64,000 bases of DNA, from positions 124,001-188,000 of the forward strand of contig NZ_JABEQH010000001.1 of the NCBI RefSeq assembly GCF_014174305.1, written 5' to 3'. A program made the position numbers and the translations under genes. The notes below the pieces were generated by a model that was given only the letters and a program-made list of their open reading frames with translations, made no database searches and was not told where the DNA came from. Positions 1 to 9,580 of the stretch are shown here, one piece after another (position 1 is the first letter of the stretch; each line of letters starts with the position of its first letter). The stretch comes from Gluconacetobacter johannae. GTDB lineage: Bacteria; Pseudomonadota; Alphaproteobacteria; Acetobacterales; Acetobacteraceae.

Positions 1-833
<833 letters not shown>

Positions 834-837
834 GGGC

Positions 838-3189
838 TCAGGATCGCGCGCGGGCGGCGCGGGGGTTTTCGCGGGCGCGGCTGCTCTGCTGGCGCAGGAC
901 GTCCTCGATCCAGTCGTTCAGCCGCGCGGTCGCGTCCTCGGCGTCCTCGCGCGCCAGGTAGGTGTCGGGGAAGCGCAGGGACAGCCACCGCCAGGCCACC
1001 AGCCGCTTGTGGCGCTTCTCGGCGCGTTCCAGTTCCACGCGTTCCGCCCGGTCGGCCGGGGGCAGGCGGCCCGGCCCCGGCGGGACGACCGGCCGGCCGG
1101 CGGCATGGTCCGCCGCCCAGTGGACCAGGCGCTGGATGCCGTTGTCGCGGTCGTCCACCGGACACATGGCGTAGACCCAGCGCTGCGCCAGGCTCAGGCC
1201 CGTCACGCCTTCCAACGCCGTGGCGATGGCGAAGGCCTGTTCCATGTTGGCCAGGCGATAGTTCGGGTCGTCGCGGCGCAGCACCGCGCGGCGGATGCGC
1301 GCCAGGACGCCGAACAGGCTTTCCGACCCGATCTCGGCGGCGACGGCCTGGATGATGTCGGCGTCGGGCTGCACCTGGGGGCGCAGGTCGGTCAGTTCGG
1401 CCGGGGGCGCGGCCAGCATGGTCCGCACGAAGGAGGCGCTGCCCGCGCCGGCCAGTACGGCGACGACACCCTGTTCATGCTTGCCGTAGCGCCCGGCGCG
1501 GCCGCCGATCTGCTTGACCTCCTGCGCGTTCAGGTCGCGGGTCTGCGTGCCGTCGAACTTGCGTAGGGCGGTGAAGATGACCCGCCGGATGGTCAGGTTC
1601 AGGCCCATGCCGATGGCGTCGGTCGCGATCAGGATATCGGCGGCCCCGCTGTTGAATCGCTGGGCCTCGGCCCGGCGGACTTCGGGGCTCAGCGCGCCAT
1701 AGACCACGGCCACCCGGCGGCCGCGCGCCAGCAGGGCCGCGCGCAGGTCCAGCACCTCGCGCCGGGAAAAGGCGATCAGCGCATCGTGCGGGCGCAGGTC
1801 CTGCAACCGCACCGGGTCGGGGGCCGTCACCAGCGGCCCCTTGCGCTCCAGATGGACCTCGTCCAGCGGGTCGCCGCACAGTTCGGCGATCCGGCGGACC
1901 ATGGGAATGCAGTCCGGCGCGCCCAGCACGAACAGGTGCCGCGCCGGCGCGCCCATGATGGCTGCCGTCCAGGCCGCGCCCCGGTCGGGGTCGGTCAGCA
2001 TCTGGGCCTCGTCGATGACGGCGACATCGACGGGGTTATGCAGGGGGCACATCTCGACGGTTGCGGCCAGGTGCCGGCTGCCGGGGACGTCGATCCGTTC
2101 CTCGCCGGTGGCCAGCGAGGTGGGGACGCCGCGCGCGGTCAGCGCCTCGCGGAATTCGTGGGCCAGCAGGCGTAGCGGGGCCAGCGCCATGCCGCTTTCC
2201 GCGCGCGCCAGGGCATCCAGCGCGGTATGGGACTTGCCGCTGTTGGTCGGGCCGGTCACCAGGGTGATCCGCCGCTTCAGCGCGCGGGCGGTCTTGAAAT
2301 GCGCGGCATAGCGGTCCAGTGCCGCGACGCGGGCGATGACGGCGTTGCCCACCTTGCGAGTGCCCGCATCCGGGACCAGGGGGGCGCCGGGGGCCTGGGA
2401 TTCCCCCCGCCAGAGCGGCAGTTGCGTCCGCAGCGCGATCAGCTCGCGCGGGTCGAATTCCCAGCGTTCGGTACCGTTCTTCTGCGGCACGCGCCGGGCG
2501 ACCGGCAGGCGGTTCTCGGCGATCCAGCGCAGGGCCTCGTTCTGCGAACACCGCAGCAGGCGCGGCACCTCGGCGAAGGGGACCAGGCTTGCTTCCCATT
2601 CGCGCAGGCGGCGGACTTCCTCGCGGCGGCGGGCGCGAGCCTCCTGCTCGATGCTGTCGTGTTCCTGCTGGCGGGCATCGGCCATCCGCCGGACGGATTC
2701 GACGAATCCGCCTTCGGGCGCCAGGCCGAAGGCCACGGCGATGGCGCGGGACAGGTCCTCGGTCTCGGCGGGGGACAGGACGCGGCCGGTGCCGTCGAAC
2801 AGGTCGGCGCGGATCGTCTCCAGCACCGCCTCGGGCGAGGCGGCGGTGGCGCGCAGGCGGGCGTGGACGACCGGCGCCAGCGCACGCAGCAGGCGCGCGT
2901 CGTCGGGCTGCGGGTCATCGACGGTGGCGGCCGCGGCCTCGGTATCGGCGCGGGTGATCCAGGCCTGGCCCTTGCGGCGGGTCAGGTCCATCAGGCGCGA
3001 TCCCCACGGCTTGCGCCGGACGGCGCACAGGGCCGCGCGGAACGTCGCCTCGTCCACCCGGTCCTGCCCCGGCGTCAGGGCGCGGGCGACAGTGCGCTCC
3101 AGCTTCGGCAGTTCGCGGGTCTCGACGGTCAGGCCGGTCGCCGCGATGGCGGCGTCGACGGCGGTGCGGGCGGGTGAATCGGATGTCAT
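838..3189 (-). CDS. SUV3-family superfamily 2 RNA/DNA helicase
   Basis: A 783-residue helicase resembling the mitochondrial degradosome helicase SUV3/SUPV3L1. Walker A (TGPTNSGKS) lies around residue 315, followed by a DEAQ box (VIDEAQM) and a motif VI with QIGGRAGRYG, which is the SUV3-type signature. The first 300 residues carry an extra alphaproteobacterial N-terminal region, and the last 150 are basic and Arg/Glu-rich. SUV3 proteins unwind RNA or DNA with ATP hydrolysis, often with an exoribonuclease; that role is known for the family and inferred here. I chose the ATG at 3189 (MTSDSPAR) because the 18 residues upstream look untranslated. ATGs at 3207 and 3243 are alternatives. It is transcribed alone, convergent with serS. 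Confidence 0.9.
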   Translation of the reverse strand: MTSDSPARTAVDAAIAATGLTVETRELPKLERTVARALTPGQDRVDEATFRAALCAVRRKPWGSRLMDLTRRKGQAWITRADTEAAAATVDDPQPDDARLLRALAPVVHARLRATAASPEAVLETIRADLFDGTGRVLSPAETEDLSRAIAVAFGLAPEGGFVESVRRMADARQQEHDSIEQEARARRREEVRRLREWEASLVPFAEVPRLLRCSQNEALRWIAENRLPVARRVPQKNGTERWEFDPRELIALRTQLPLWRGESQAPGAPLVPDAGTRKVGNAVIARVAALDRYAAHFKTARALKRRITLVTGPTNSGKSHTALDALARAESGMALAPLRLLAHEFREALTARGVPTSLATGEERIDVPGSRHLAATVEMCPLHNPVDVAVIDEAQMLTDPDRGAAWTAAIMGAPARHLFVLGAPDCIPMVRRIAELCGDPLDEVHLERKGPLVTAPDPVRLQDLRPHDALIAFSRREVLDLRAALLARGRRVAVVYGALSPEVRRAEAQRFNSGAADILIATDAIGMGLNLTIRRVIFTALRKFDGTQTRDLNAQEVKQIGGRAGRYGKHEQGVVAVLAGAGSASFVRTMLAAPPAELTDLRPQVQPDADIIQAVAAEIGSESLFGVLARIRRAVLRRDDPNYRLANMEQAFAIATALEGVTGLSLAQRWVYAMCPVDDRDNGIQRLVHWAADHAAGRPVVPPGPGRLPPADRAERVELERAEKRHKRLVAWRWLSLRFPDTYLAREDAEDATARLNDWIEDVLRQQSSRARENPRAARARS

Positions 3190-3408
3190 ATGTGGTATGT
3201 GCGCCATCCGGCGCGCCGGAACAATCGTCGCGTGCCCCGGCACGCGCGCGAAGGCCTGACCTGCCTGGCGCTCAACCCCCGATGACGGATTTGTGCTGGC
3301 ATCGGCGGCTGGGGGCGCTTAAACATCTGTCCCTCTTGCACGAACGGGGCGTCCGCCACGGGTCGTGGCCTTCTGTGAATCCCTGACCAGTCGGGAGAAT
3401 GCGACGTC

Positions 3409-4287
3409 ATGTCCGATACGTTGACCATGCCAGCCACCGAGACCGTCCCCAGCGGTCTGGAGCCCGTCGCGGGCCAGGCCGGCGTGTATCATCTTGCCGC
3501 GCCGACCAAGACCTACGGCCATCTGAACGCCGAAACGGTGCTGACCGTCCATCACTGGACGGACCGGCTGTTCACGTTCACCACCACCCGCGACGCCGGC
3601 CTGCGGTTCGAGAACGGCCAGTTCGCGATGATCGGCATCGAGGTCGAAGGCAAGCCCCTGCTGCGCGCCTACAGCATCGCCAGCGCCAATTACGAGGACC
3701 AGATGGAATTCCTGTCCATCGCGGTTCCCGACGGCCCGCTGACGTCGCGCCTGCGCCATGTCAAGCCCGGCGACAAGGTGCTGATCGGGCGCAAGCCGAC
3801 CGGCACGCTGCTGCTGGACAATCTGCGTCCGGGCCGAAACCTGTATTTCCTGTCCACCGGCACCGGCCTGGCCCCGTTCATGAGCCTTATCAAGGACCCG
3901 GCGGTGTACGAGCGTTTCGACCGCGTGATCCTGAGCCATACGGTGCGTATTTCCGGCGAGCTGGCCTATGCCAACCACATCCGCCACGAACTGCCGCAGC
4001 ACGAATTCCTGGGCGAGGACGTGTCGGGCAAGCTGCTGTACTACCCCGCCGTGACGCGCGAGCCGTTCGCCGTTACCGACCGGATCACCAAGCTGATCGA
4101 ATCCGGCAAGATCTTTACCGATCTGTGCATCCCGGAACTGGACCCGGAACATGATCGCGTCATGATCTGCGGCTCGCCCGAGATGCTGGCGGATACCGAG
4201 GCGATGCTGGTCGCCCGCGGCTTCGACGAGGGCAACAATTCCACCCCGGGCGCCTATGTCGTCGAAAAGGCGTTCGCCGAACGCTGA
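3409..4287 (+). CDS. fpr: Ferredoxin--NADP(+) reductase
   Basis: A 292-residue FAD flavoprotein that exchanges electrons between NADPH and ferredoxin/flavodoxin in the cytoplasm. The FAD-binding RAYSIAS motif lies near residue 86. The nucleotide-binding STGTGLAPF and CGSPEM motifs follow in the C-terminal half. The protein ends in VEKAFAER, the short C-terminal extension typical of bacterial FPRs. About 20 N-terminal residues precede the conserved domain. A Shine-Dalgarno-like GGGAG precedes the ATG. The next gene (gor) starts about 50 bp downstream in the same direction, so both NADPH-handling flavoenzymes may share a transcript. Confidence 0.95.
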   Translation: MSDTLTMPATETVPSGLEPVAGQAGVYHLAAPTKTYGHLNAETVLTVHHWTDRLFTFTTTRDAGLRFENGQFAMIGIEVEGKPLLRAYSIASANYEDQMEFLSIAVPDGPLTSRLRHVKPGDKVLIGRKPTGTLLLDNLRPGRNLYFLSTGTGLAPFMSLIKDPAVYERFDRVILSHTVRISGELAYANHIRHELPQHEFLGEDVSGKLLYYPAVTREPFAVTDRITKLIESGKIFTDLCIPELDPEHDRVMICGSPEMLADTEAMLVARGFDEGNNSTPGAYVVEKAFAER

Positions 4288-4339
4288 TCGCCCGCAAGGG
4301 CCGAGGCGAATATGGGATGCAGCGGATTGGGATGGCCTG

Positions 4340-5740
4340 ATGGCGTATGATTTCGACCTGTTCGTGATCGGAGCGGGTTCCGGCGGTGTGCGCTGTGCGC
4401 GGATCGCCGCCGGGCACGGGGCACGGGTGGCCGTGGCCGAAAGCCGGCACTGGGGTGGAACCTGCGTCAATCTGGGCTGCGTACCCAAGAAGCTGATGGT
4501 CCAGGCCGGCGAGTACGGCGATCTGGCGGAGGACAGCCATGGTTTCGGCTGGGACACGGCGCGGGGCCATCACGACTGGGCGGCCCTGATCGCCGCCAAG
4601 GACCGCGAGATCGCGCGGCTGAACGGCATCTATGTCTCGATGCTGGAGAAGACGGGCGTCACGCTGTTTACCGGCGCCGCGCGGTTCGAGGACGCGCATA
4701 CGCTGCTGATCGGGCCGGGGCCGCTGGACCTCGAGGCGCCGGTTCGCCGCGTGACGGCCGAACGGATCGTGATCGCCACCGGTTCGACCCCCGACCTGCC
4801 GGACATCGAGGGAATCGGATATGCGATTTCCTCGGACCAGGCGTTCCACCTGGAAACCCGGCCGCAGCATGTCTGCATCGTGGGCGGCGGCTATATCGGC
4901 ATCGAGTTCTCGGGCATCTTCCAGGGGCTGGGGTCGTCGGTCGATCTGGTCTACCGGCAGGACCTGCCGCTGCGCGGCTTCGACCAGGACATGCGCGCGG
5001 GCCTGCGCGACGCCATCGAGGCCCGGGGCATCCGCCAGCATGCCGGACGCTCCCCCACGGCAATCGCCCCCCGGCCCGAGGGTGGCTATGTGGTCCATCT
5101 GGATGATGGCGGGCGGATCGGGGCCGATTGCGTGTTCTTCGCTACCGGCCGCCGGCCCAAGATCGACGGGCTGGGGCTGGAACATACCGCCGTCCGCACC
5201 ACCAGCGGCGGGCGGATCGTCGTCGATGCGACCGGCGAGACGGATGCGCCCGGCATCTACGCCATCGGCGACGTCACCAACCGCGACAATCTGACGCCGG
5301 TCGCGATTGCCGAGGGCCATACCCTGGCCGACCGTCTGTTCGGGACCGGCCATCCGCGTGACTGGTCGCTGGCGACGACGCCGAAGGCCGTGTTCTTCTC
5401 TCCGCCCCTGGCCACCGTGGGCCTGACGGAAGAAGAGGCGGCCCGTGACGGGGCGGTGGATATCTACCTCGCGCGGTTCACGCCGATGCGCCATACGCTC
5501 AGCGGCCGGACGCGGCGGACGGTCATGAAGCTGGTGGTCGATCAGCACAGCCAGAAGGTGGTGGGCGCGCACATGCTGGGCGACGACGCGCCGGAAATGA
5601 TGCAGGGGCTGGCCATCGCCGTGACCGCCGGCCTGTCCAAGCACGATTTCGACCGGACCGTGGGCATCCATCCGACCTCGGCCGAGGAATTCGTGACAAT
5701 GCGGACCCGCACCCGCGTCACCGAACGACAGACCGACTGA
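4340..5740 (+). CDS. gor: Glutathione-disulfide reductase
   Basis: A 466-residue FAD-dependent disulfide reductase that regenerates glutathione with NADPH. The N terminus has the dinucleotide-binding GAGSGG. The redox-active disulfide is in GGTCVNLGCVPKK. The second Rossmann motif is GGGYIGIEF, and the C-terminal interface motif HPTSAEE carries the catalytic histidine. The VNLGCVPKK form separates it from dihydrolipoyl dehydrogenase and fits glutathione reductase; trypanothione or mycothione reductase is unlikely in this lineage. The ATG at 4340 is preferred over an upstream in-frame start at 4256, which would overlap fpr and add 28 unconserved residues. A hairpin follows the stop. Confidence 0.94.
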   Translation: MAYDFDLFVIGAGSGGVRCARIAAGHGARVAVAESRHWGGTCVNLGCVPKKLMVQAGEYGDLAEDSHGFGWDTARGHHDWAALIAAKDREIARLNGIYVSMLEKTGVTLFTGAARFEDAHTLLIGPGPLDLEAPVRRVTAERIVIATGSTPDLPDIEGIGYAISSDQAFHLETRPQHVCIVGGGYIGIEFSGIFQGLGSSVDLVYRQDLPLRGFDQDMRAGLRDAIEARGIRQHAGRSPTAIAPRPEGGYVVHLDDGGRIGADCVFFATGRRPKIDGLGLEHTAVRTTSGGRIVVDATGETDAPGIYAIGDVTNRDNLTPVAIAEGHTLADRLFGTGHPRDWSLATTPKAVFFSPPLATVGLTEEEAARDGAVDIYLARFTPMRHTLSGRTRRTVMKLVVDQHSQKVVGAHMLGDDAPEMMQGLAIAVTAGLSKHDFDRTVGIHPTSAEEFVTMRTRTRVTERQTD

Positions 5741-5747
5741 ATTCTCT

Positions 5748-5773
5748 GCGACCGGGCGGCGCCGCCCGGTCGC
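5748..5773. terminator. Perfect palindromic hairpin between convergent genes
   Basis: Positions 5748-5760 (GCGACCGGGCGGC) are exactly reverse-complementary to 5761-5773. The hairpin lies between gor (+) and the small secreted-protein gene (-). Neither side has a T-run, so termination may not be intrinsic. Its position between convergent stops suggests a bidirectional end signal. Confidence 0.5.
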
Positions 5774-5785
5774 TAGTTGGCGTCG

Positions 5786-6160
5786 TCAGTGCGGCGTGAC
5801 CCAGCCGTTGCCGGTGGCGTCGCCAAGCTGGCCCTGGCCGTAGGGGCCGCTGCTCTGATACGCGCTGCCGAAGCGCGAGAGGTCGCTGCCGGTGACGGCG
5901 TCGCGATGCACGTTGGCCTCGTGGTCCGGGTCCGGCCCGTGATTCAGTTCCATCGACGGTGCGTCCTGGTAGCCGGGCGGCAGGCTACGGCGTCCCTTGA
6001 CCGTCATCTGGTCGCCGCTGCGGGCCTCGACGCCTTCCTCATGACCGGATGAAGACGTCTGGGGGGTCGACTCGTCCGCCGGCGCCGCCATGGCGGAGGC
6101 GCCGACCAGGCAGAGGCCGGCCACCACTGTCACCAGGCCTGTGCGAAGCATGGCCATCAT
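5786..6160 (-). CDS. Small secreted/periplasmic protein of unknown function
   Basis: A 124-residue protein I do not recognise. Residues 1-27 form a clear Sec signal peptide: MMAMLRT, a hydrophobic LVTVVAGLCLVGA core, and a cleavage-type SAMA/AP site. The mature part (about 97 residues) is polar, with no cysteines and no membrane segment. It is rich in Asp, Ser, Gly, Pro and His, so it is probably disordered or small periplasmic. The start at 6160 is supported by AGAAGGA six bases upstream. An in-frame ORF runs further upstream, but those residues are not protein-like. It is monocistronic and divergent from aroF, and separated from gor by a perfect hairpin. Confidence 0.72.
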   Translation of the reverse strand: MMAMLRTGLVTVVAGLCLVGASAMAAPADESTPQTSSSGHEEGVEARSGDQMTVKGRRSLPPGYQDAPSMELNHGPDPDHEANVHRDAVTGSDLSRFGSAYQSSGPYGQGQLGDATGNGWVTPH

Positions 6161-6485
6161 GCGTAATCCTTCTGTTCGCTCTGCATCCAGCATGTCATGC
6201 GCGGGGTGCCGCGTTAAGGCACCGTGACGCACGTCGTCCATGCACCATATGGGAGATATGTCGGCGATCCCGCGAAAATGCGAGGTGGAAGACGCGCTTC
6301 GGCGCCATTCGCGCGGCACGGCAGCCATTCGCGCATGATCCCTTTGCGTCGGGTAGGGTTTTTCGACATAAAGACTGCCCCCTGTATGAAAGTCCGGCCG
6401 ACGGGGCGCGGGCAAGGGGGAAAATGGCGGCTGACGGCGGACAGGATGCCGCGGCCGGATAGCCAGAGGAAATTAGGATCCGACC
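6161..6485. other. Divergent intergenic region upstream of aroF
   Basis: A 325-bp gap between the divergent starts of the secreted-protein gene and aroF. It contains one plausible aroF promoter (6362-6390) and the aroF ribosome binding site. ORFs crossing it look like shadows, and no RNA gene was recognised. Confidence 0.5.
6362..6390 (+). promoter_or_regulatory. Candidate sigma-70 promoter for aroF
   Basis: A TTCGAC -35 hexamer (6362-6367) is separated by 17 bp from a TATGAA -10 hexamer (6385-6390), in an AT-richer patch about 95 bp before the aroF ATG. The match and spacing are good for a GC-rich genome, but this is by eye only. Confidence 0.35.
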
Positions 6486-7901
6486 ATGAGTGCGATGCAC
6501 ACACACGACAGTTCTTCCCGGCAGGCCTGGACGCCGGAGAGCTGGCGGTCGTTTCCCATCCGACAGGTGCCGGAATATCCCGACGCGGCGGCGCTGCACG
6601 CGGTCGAGGAGCGGCTGCGCCGCTATCCGCCCCTGGTCTTCGCGGGCGAGGCCCGGCGGCTGAAGGCCAATCTGGCGCTGGCGGCCAAGGGGAAGGCGTT
6701 CGTCCTGCAAGGCGGGGCATGCGCCGAAAGCTTCGGTGAATTCACCGCCGACATCGTCCGCGACACCTTCCGCGTGCTGCTGCAGATGGCGGTGGTGCTG
6801 ACGTTCGGCGCGAAGGTCCCGGTCGTGAAGATCGGCCGCATGGCCGGCCAGTACGCCAAGCCCCGCTCGTCGGACATGGAGACCGTCGGGGGCGTCACCC
6901 TGCCGTCCTACCGGGGCGACATCGTCAATGGCCCGGACTTCACCGCGGCGGCCCGGATCCCCGATCCGGCGCGCATGGAAACCGGCTATTTCCAGTCGGC
7001 CGGGGTGATGAACCTGCTGCGCGCCTTCGCCGGCGGCGGCTACGCCAACCTGCACCAGGTCCATCGCTGGAACCTCGGCTTCGTCGAGCGTTCGCCGCTG
7101 GCCAAGCAGTACGGCGTCCTGGCCGAACGGATCGACGAGACGCTGGCCTTCATGGCGGCCTGCGGCCTGACCGGCGCCACGACGCGCCAGATGGACGAGA
7201 CCGAATTCTACACCTCGCACGAGGCGCTGCTGCTGCCGTACGAGCAGGCGCTGACCCGCATCGATTCGACGTCGGGCGAATGGTACGACTGCTCGGCCCA
7301 TTTCGTGTGGATCGGCGATCGCACCCGCCAGCCGGACGGCGCGCATGTCGAATTCCTGCGCGGCGTACGCAACCCGATCGGCATCAAGGTCGGCCCCTCC
7401 ACCACGATCGCGGACCTGGAGCGCCTGCTGGACATCCTCAATCCGCAGGACGAGGCCGGCCGGATCTCGCTGATCTCGCGCATGGGGGCCGAGGGGGTGC
7501 AGAAGCACCTGCCGCCGCTGCTGCGGCAGGTGATGGCGTCCGGGCGGACGGTCACGTGGTTGTGCGATCCGATGCACGGCAACACGATTTCGACCGTCAA
7601 CAAGATCAAGACCCGGTCGTTCGAGGCCATTCTGTCCGAGATTCGCGGGTTTTTCGATGTGTTCGAGGCCGAGGGCGCGTTCCCCGGCGGCGTGCATGTC
7701 GAGATGACCGGGCAGAACGTCACCGAGTGCGTGGGGGGGGCCCACCGCTTGACGGAAGCCGATCTTGGTGAGCGCTATGAAACCTTCTGCGACCCCCGCC
7801 TGAATGCGGAGCAATCGCTGGAAATGGCATTCCTGCTGGCCGAGGAGCTGACGGCGCGCCTGCGCGGCACGCCGGCGACGGGGGGCATGGAGGCCGCATA
7901 A
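6486..7901 (+). CDS. aroF: 3-deoxy-7-phosphoheptulonate (DAHP) synthase, class II
   Basis: A 471-residue plant-type (class II) DAHP synthase. It condenses phosphoenolpyruvate with erythrose 4-phosphate at the entry to the shikimate pathway. Visible family motifs are QGGACAESF (metal-binding Cys), [11 protein letters not shown] (substrate-binding region), CDPMHGNT and the C-terminal [12 protein letters not shown]. Length matches the roughly 450-470 residues usual for the class, which is unrelated in sequence to E. coli AroFGH. Feedback regulation cannot be read from the sequence. The ATG follows a GAGGAAATTAGGA purine-rich stretch. pncB follows 17 bp downstream and is probably cotranscribed. 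The next steps of the pathway (aroK-aroB fusion) are at 31.9 kb. Confidence 0.95.
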   Translation: MSAMHTHDSSSRQAWTPESWRSFPIRQVPEYPDAAALHAVEERLRRYPPLVFAGEARRLKANLALAAKGKAFVLQGGACAESFGEFTADIVRDTFRVLLQMAVVLTFGAKVPVVKIGRMAGQYAKPRSSDMETVGGVTLPSYRGDIVNGPDFTAAARIPDPARMETGYFQSAGVMNLLRAFAGGGYANLHQVHRWNLGFVERSPLAKQYGVLAERIDETLAFMAACGLTGATTRQMDETEFYTSHEALLLPYEQALTRIDSTSGEWYDCSAHFVWIGDRTRQPDGAHVEFLRGVRNPIGIKVGPSTTIADLERLLDILNPQDEAGRISLISRMGAEGVQKHLPPLLRQVMASGRTVTWLCDPMHGNTISTVNKIKTRSFEAILSEIRGFFDVFEAEGAFPGGVHVEMTGQNVTECVGGAHRLTEADLGERYETFCDPRLNAEQSLEMAFLLAEELTARLRGTPATGGMEAA

Positions 7902-7918
7902 AAATCCACGGAGGAACG

Positions 7919-9130
7919 ATGTCCGCAGCAGATACCGGTACGGGCTGGCCCGCCGCAGGCGCCTTCGGGCCGGCCCAGGCCCTGGATGACGGGACGATCC
8001 GCGCGCGGACTGACGCCTATTTCAACCGGACGCGGGACATCGTGACCCGCTTCGGCGACCGGCAGGTGACCTACGCCCTGTTCATCCGCCGTCCGGTCAT
8101 CTCCGCCCCCCGGCTGATGACCGAATGGCTGGACGGCGTGGCCCGCGCCCGCGGGGTCGTGCTGTCCTACGACATCATGTTCCCCGAAGGCGCCTGGGTC
8201 GGCGCGGGCGAGCCGCTGGTCTACATCACCGGCTCGTTCGTCGCCCTGGCGGATCTGGAAACGCTGCTGTTGCAGAAGCTGGGTCCGCCCTGCGTCGCCG
8301 CGCTCAATGCCTACCAGATGGCGATGGCGCTGCCGGGCGCGCGGTTCATGGCGATGGAGGCCCGTCATTGCGCGGGCTTCGAGATGCAGGAACAGATGGC
8401 CTATGCCGCCGCGGTGGGCAGCCGGGCGGCGCAGCGCGAGGGCGCGCTGGGCTTCATCGGCGGCGCCAACGACGCGACGGCGGGTTTTTTCGGCGACGGA
8501 CGGGGCCTGGGCACCATGCCGCACGCCCTGGTCGGCTATGCCGGTTCCACCCTGCGCGCGGCCGAGATGTTCCATTCGACCTATCCCGAGGCCGACCTTG
8601 TGGTGCTGGTCGATTATTTCGGGCGGGAAATCACCGATGCGCTGGAGGTCTGCCGGGCCTTTCCGGACCTGGCCGCCGCCGGGCGCATCGGCGTGCGGCT
8701 GGACACGCATGGCGGGCGCTTCCTGGAAGGGCTGGACCCGCAGTTGTCCTACGCGGCGCTGGAGCGCAATACGCCCGGCACCATCCGCCGCTATCGCTCG
8801 GAGACCGAACTGCGCCACCTGGTGGGCACGGGCGTGTCGGCCGCCGCCATCTGGCGCATGCGCGAGGCGCTGGACGAGGGCGGCTTCCCCAAGGTACGCA
8901 TCATCGTCTCGTCCGGCTTCAGCGTGGAAAAATGCCTGGCCATGGCCGATGCCCACGCGCCGATCGACCTGGTCGGGACGGGGTCGTTCATCCCCGACCG
9001 CTGGTCCGAGACCTATGCCACCGCCGATATCGTGTCCTACGACGGCGACGCGCGGGTGAAGGTCGGGCGCGAATTTCTGCTGCGTAAGGCGCGCGACCGG
9101 GCGGTTCCGGCGCGCAACAGCGCATCGTGA
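7919..9130 (+). CDS. pncB: Nicotinate phosphoribosyltransferase-type enzyme
   Basis: A 403-residue member of the nicotinate phosphoribosyltransferase family. The family makes nicotinate mononucleotide from nicotinate and PRPP in NAD salvage. Seen in the sequence are the N-terminal DAYFNRTRDIV segment, the VTYALFIRR region, the central HAGFE-like and GGANDAT motifs, and the C-terminal SSGFS and VGTGSFIP phosphate-binding loops. The length is at the low end for the family, and the N-terminal block differs from E. coli PncB, so it belongs to the diverged NAPRTase branch. A strong GGAGGAACG site precedes the ATG. It lies between aroF and an acidic orphan, on the same strand with short gaps. Confidence 0.85.
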   Translation: MSAADTGTGWPAAGAFGPAQALDDGTIRARTDAYFNRTRDIVTRFGDRQVTYALFIRRPVISAPRLMTEWLDGVARARGVVLSYDIMFPEGAWVGAGEPLVYITGSFVALADLETLLLQKLGPPCVAALNAYQMAMALPGARFMAMEARHCAGFEMQEQMAYAAAVGSRAAQREGALGFIGGANDATAGFFGDGRGLGTMPHALVGYAGSTLRAAEMFHSTYPEADLVVLVDYFGREITDALEVCRAFPDLAAAGRIGVRLDTHGGRFLEGLDPQLSYAALERNTPGTIRRYRSETELRHLVGTGVSAAAIWRMREALDEGGFPKVRIIVSSGFSVEKCLAMADAHAPIDLVGTGSFIPDRWSETYATADIVSYDGDARVKVGREFLLRKARDRAVPARNSAS

Positions 9131-9152
9131 CACGGAAACGGAAGGTCTGCCT

Positions 9153-9521
9153 TTGACGGAATCCCTTTTTGCGCCCGAGGGCGGCTGGCGGGTCAGGATC
9201 CTGGACCTGTCCGGCGGGGCCGAGGACAATATCGTCGAGGAAGTCGGCGGCTTCCCCGACCTGATCCATGCCAACGCCTTCGCCCGCGCCTATGTGCGCG
9301 ACAGCGTCGAACGCTGCCGCGTGCCCGGTGCGTCGCCGCGCGACGTGCTGTCGGCCTGGTTCGCCTTCGGCGAGGATGCCGAGGTGCTCGAATCCGGGGA
9401 AAACGGCTGGCGTTCGGCGAACGAACTGGACGATTTCACCGCCCATGCGGCATCGGAGATGGAACGCGACTGGCGCGCGCTCGACCCCCGCCGCGATCAG
9501 GACGACGAGCCGGAGGAATAG
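9153..9521 (+). CDS. Acidic conserved-looking hypothetical protein
   Basis: A 122-residue, strongly acidic, soluble protein I do not recognise. It starts with TTG at 9153, preceded by a GGAAGG ribosome binding site; no in-frame ATG lies near. There is no signal peptide or membrane segment. The N-terminal half (WRVRILDLSGG, HANAFARAYVRDSVERCR) looks folded alpha/beta. The last 20 residues are almost all charged (RRDQDDEPEE). It lies 22 bp after pncB and 59 bp before gltX, on the same strand. Being inside a run of housekeeping genes suggests an ordinary cytoplasmic function, but none can be assigned. Confidence 0.7.
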   Translation: MTESLFAPEGGWRVRILDLSGGAEDNIVEEVGGFPDLIHANAFARAYVRDSVERCRVPGASPRDVLSAWFAFGEDAEVLESGENGWRSANELDDFTAHAASEMERDWRALDPRRDQDDEPEE

Positions 9522-9580
9522 TCCCGCGCCGCGTCGCGCATGGCTGGTCTTTCGGCCGGCGCCGACGCATATAAGGCGGC

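Noticed and set aside
7775-9274. 499-codon frame antisense to pncB
   Set aside because: Frame shadow: pncB on the plus strand has ribosome binding site and family motifs.
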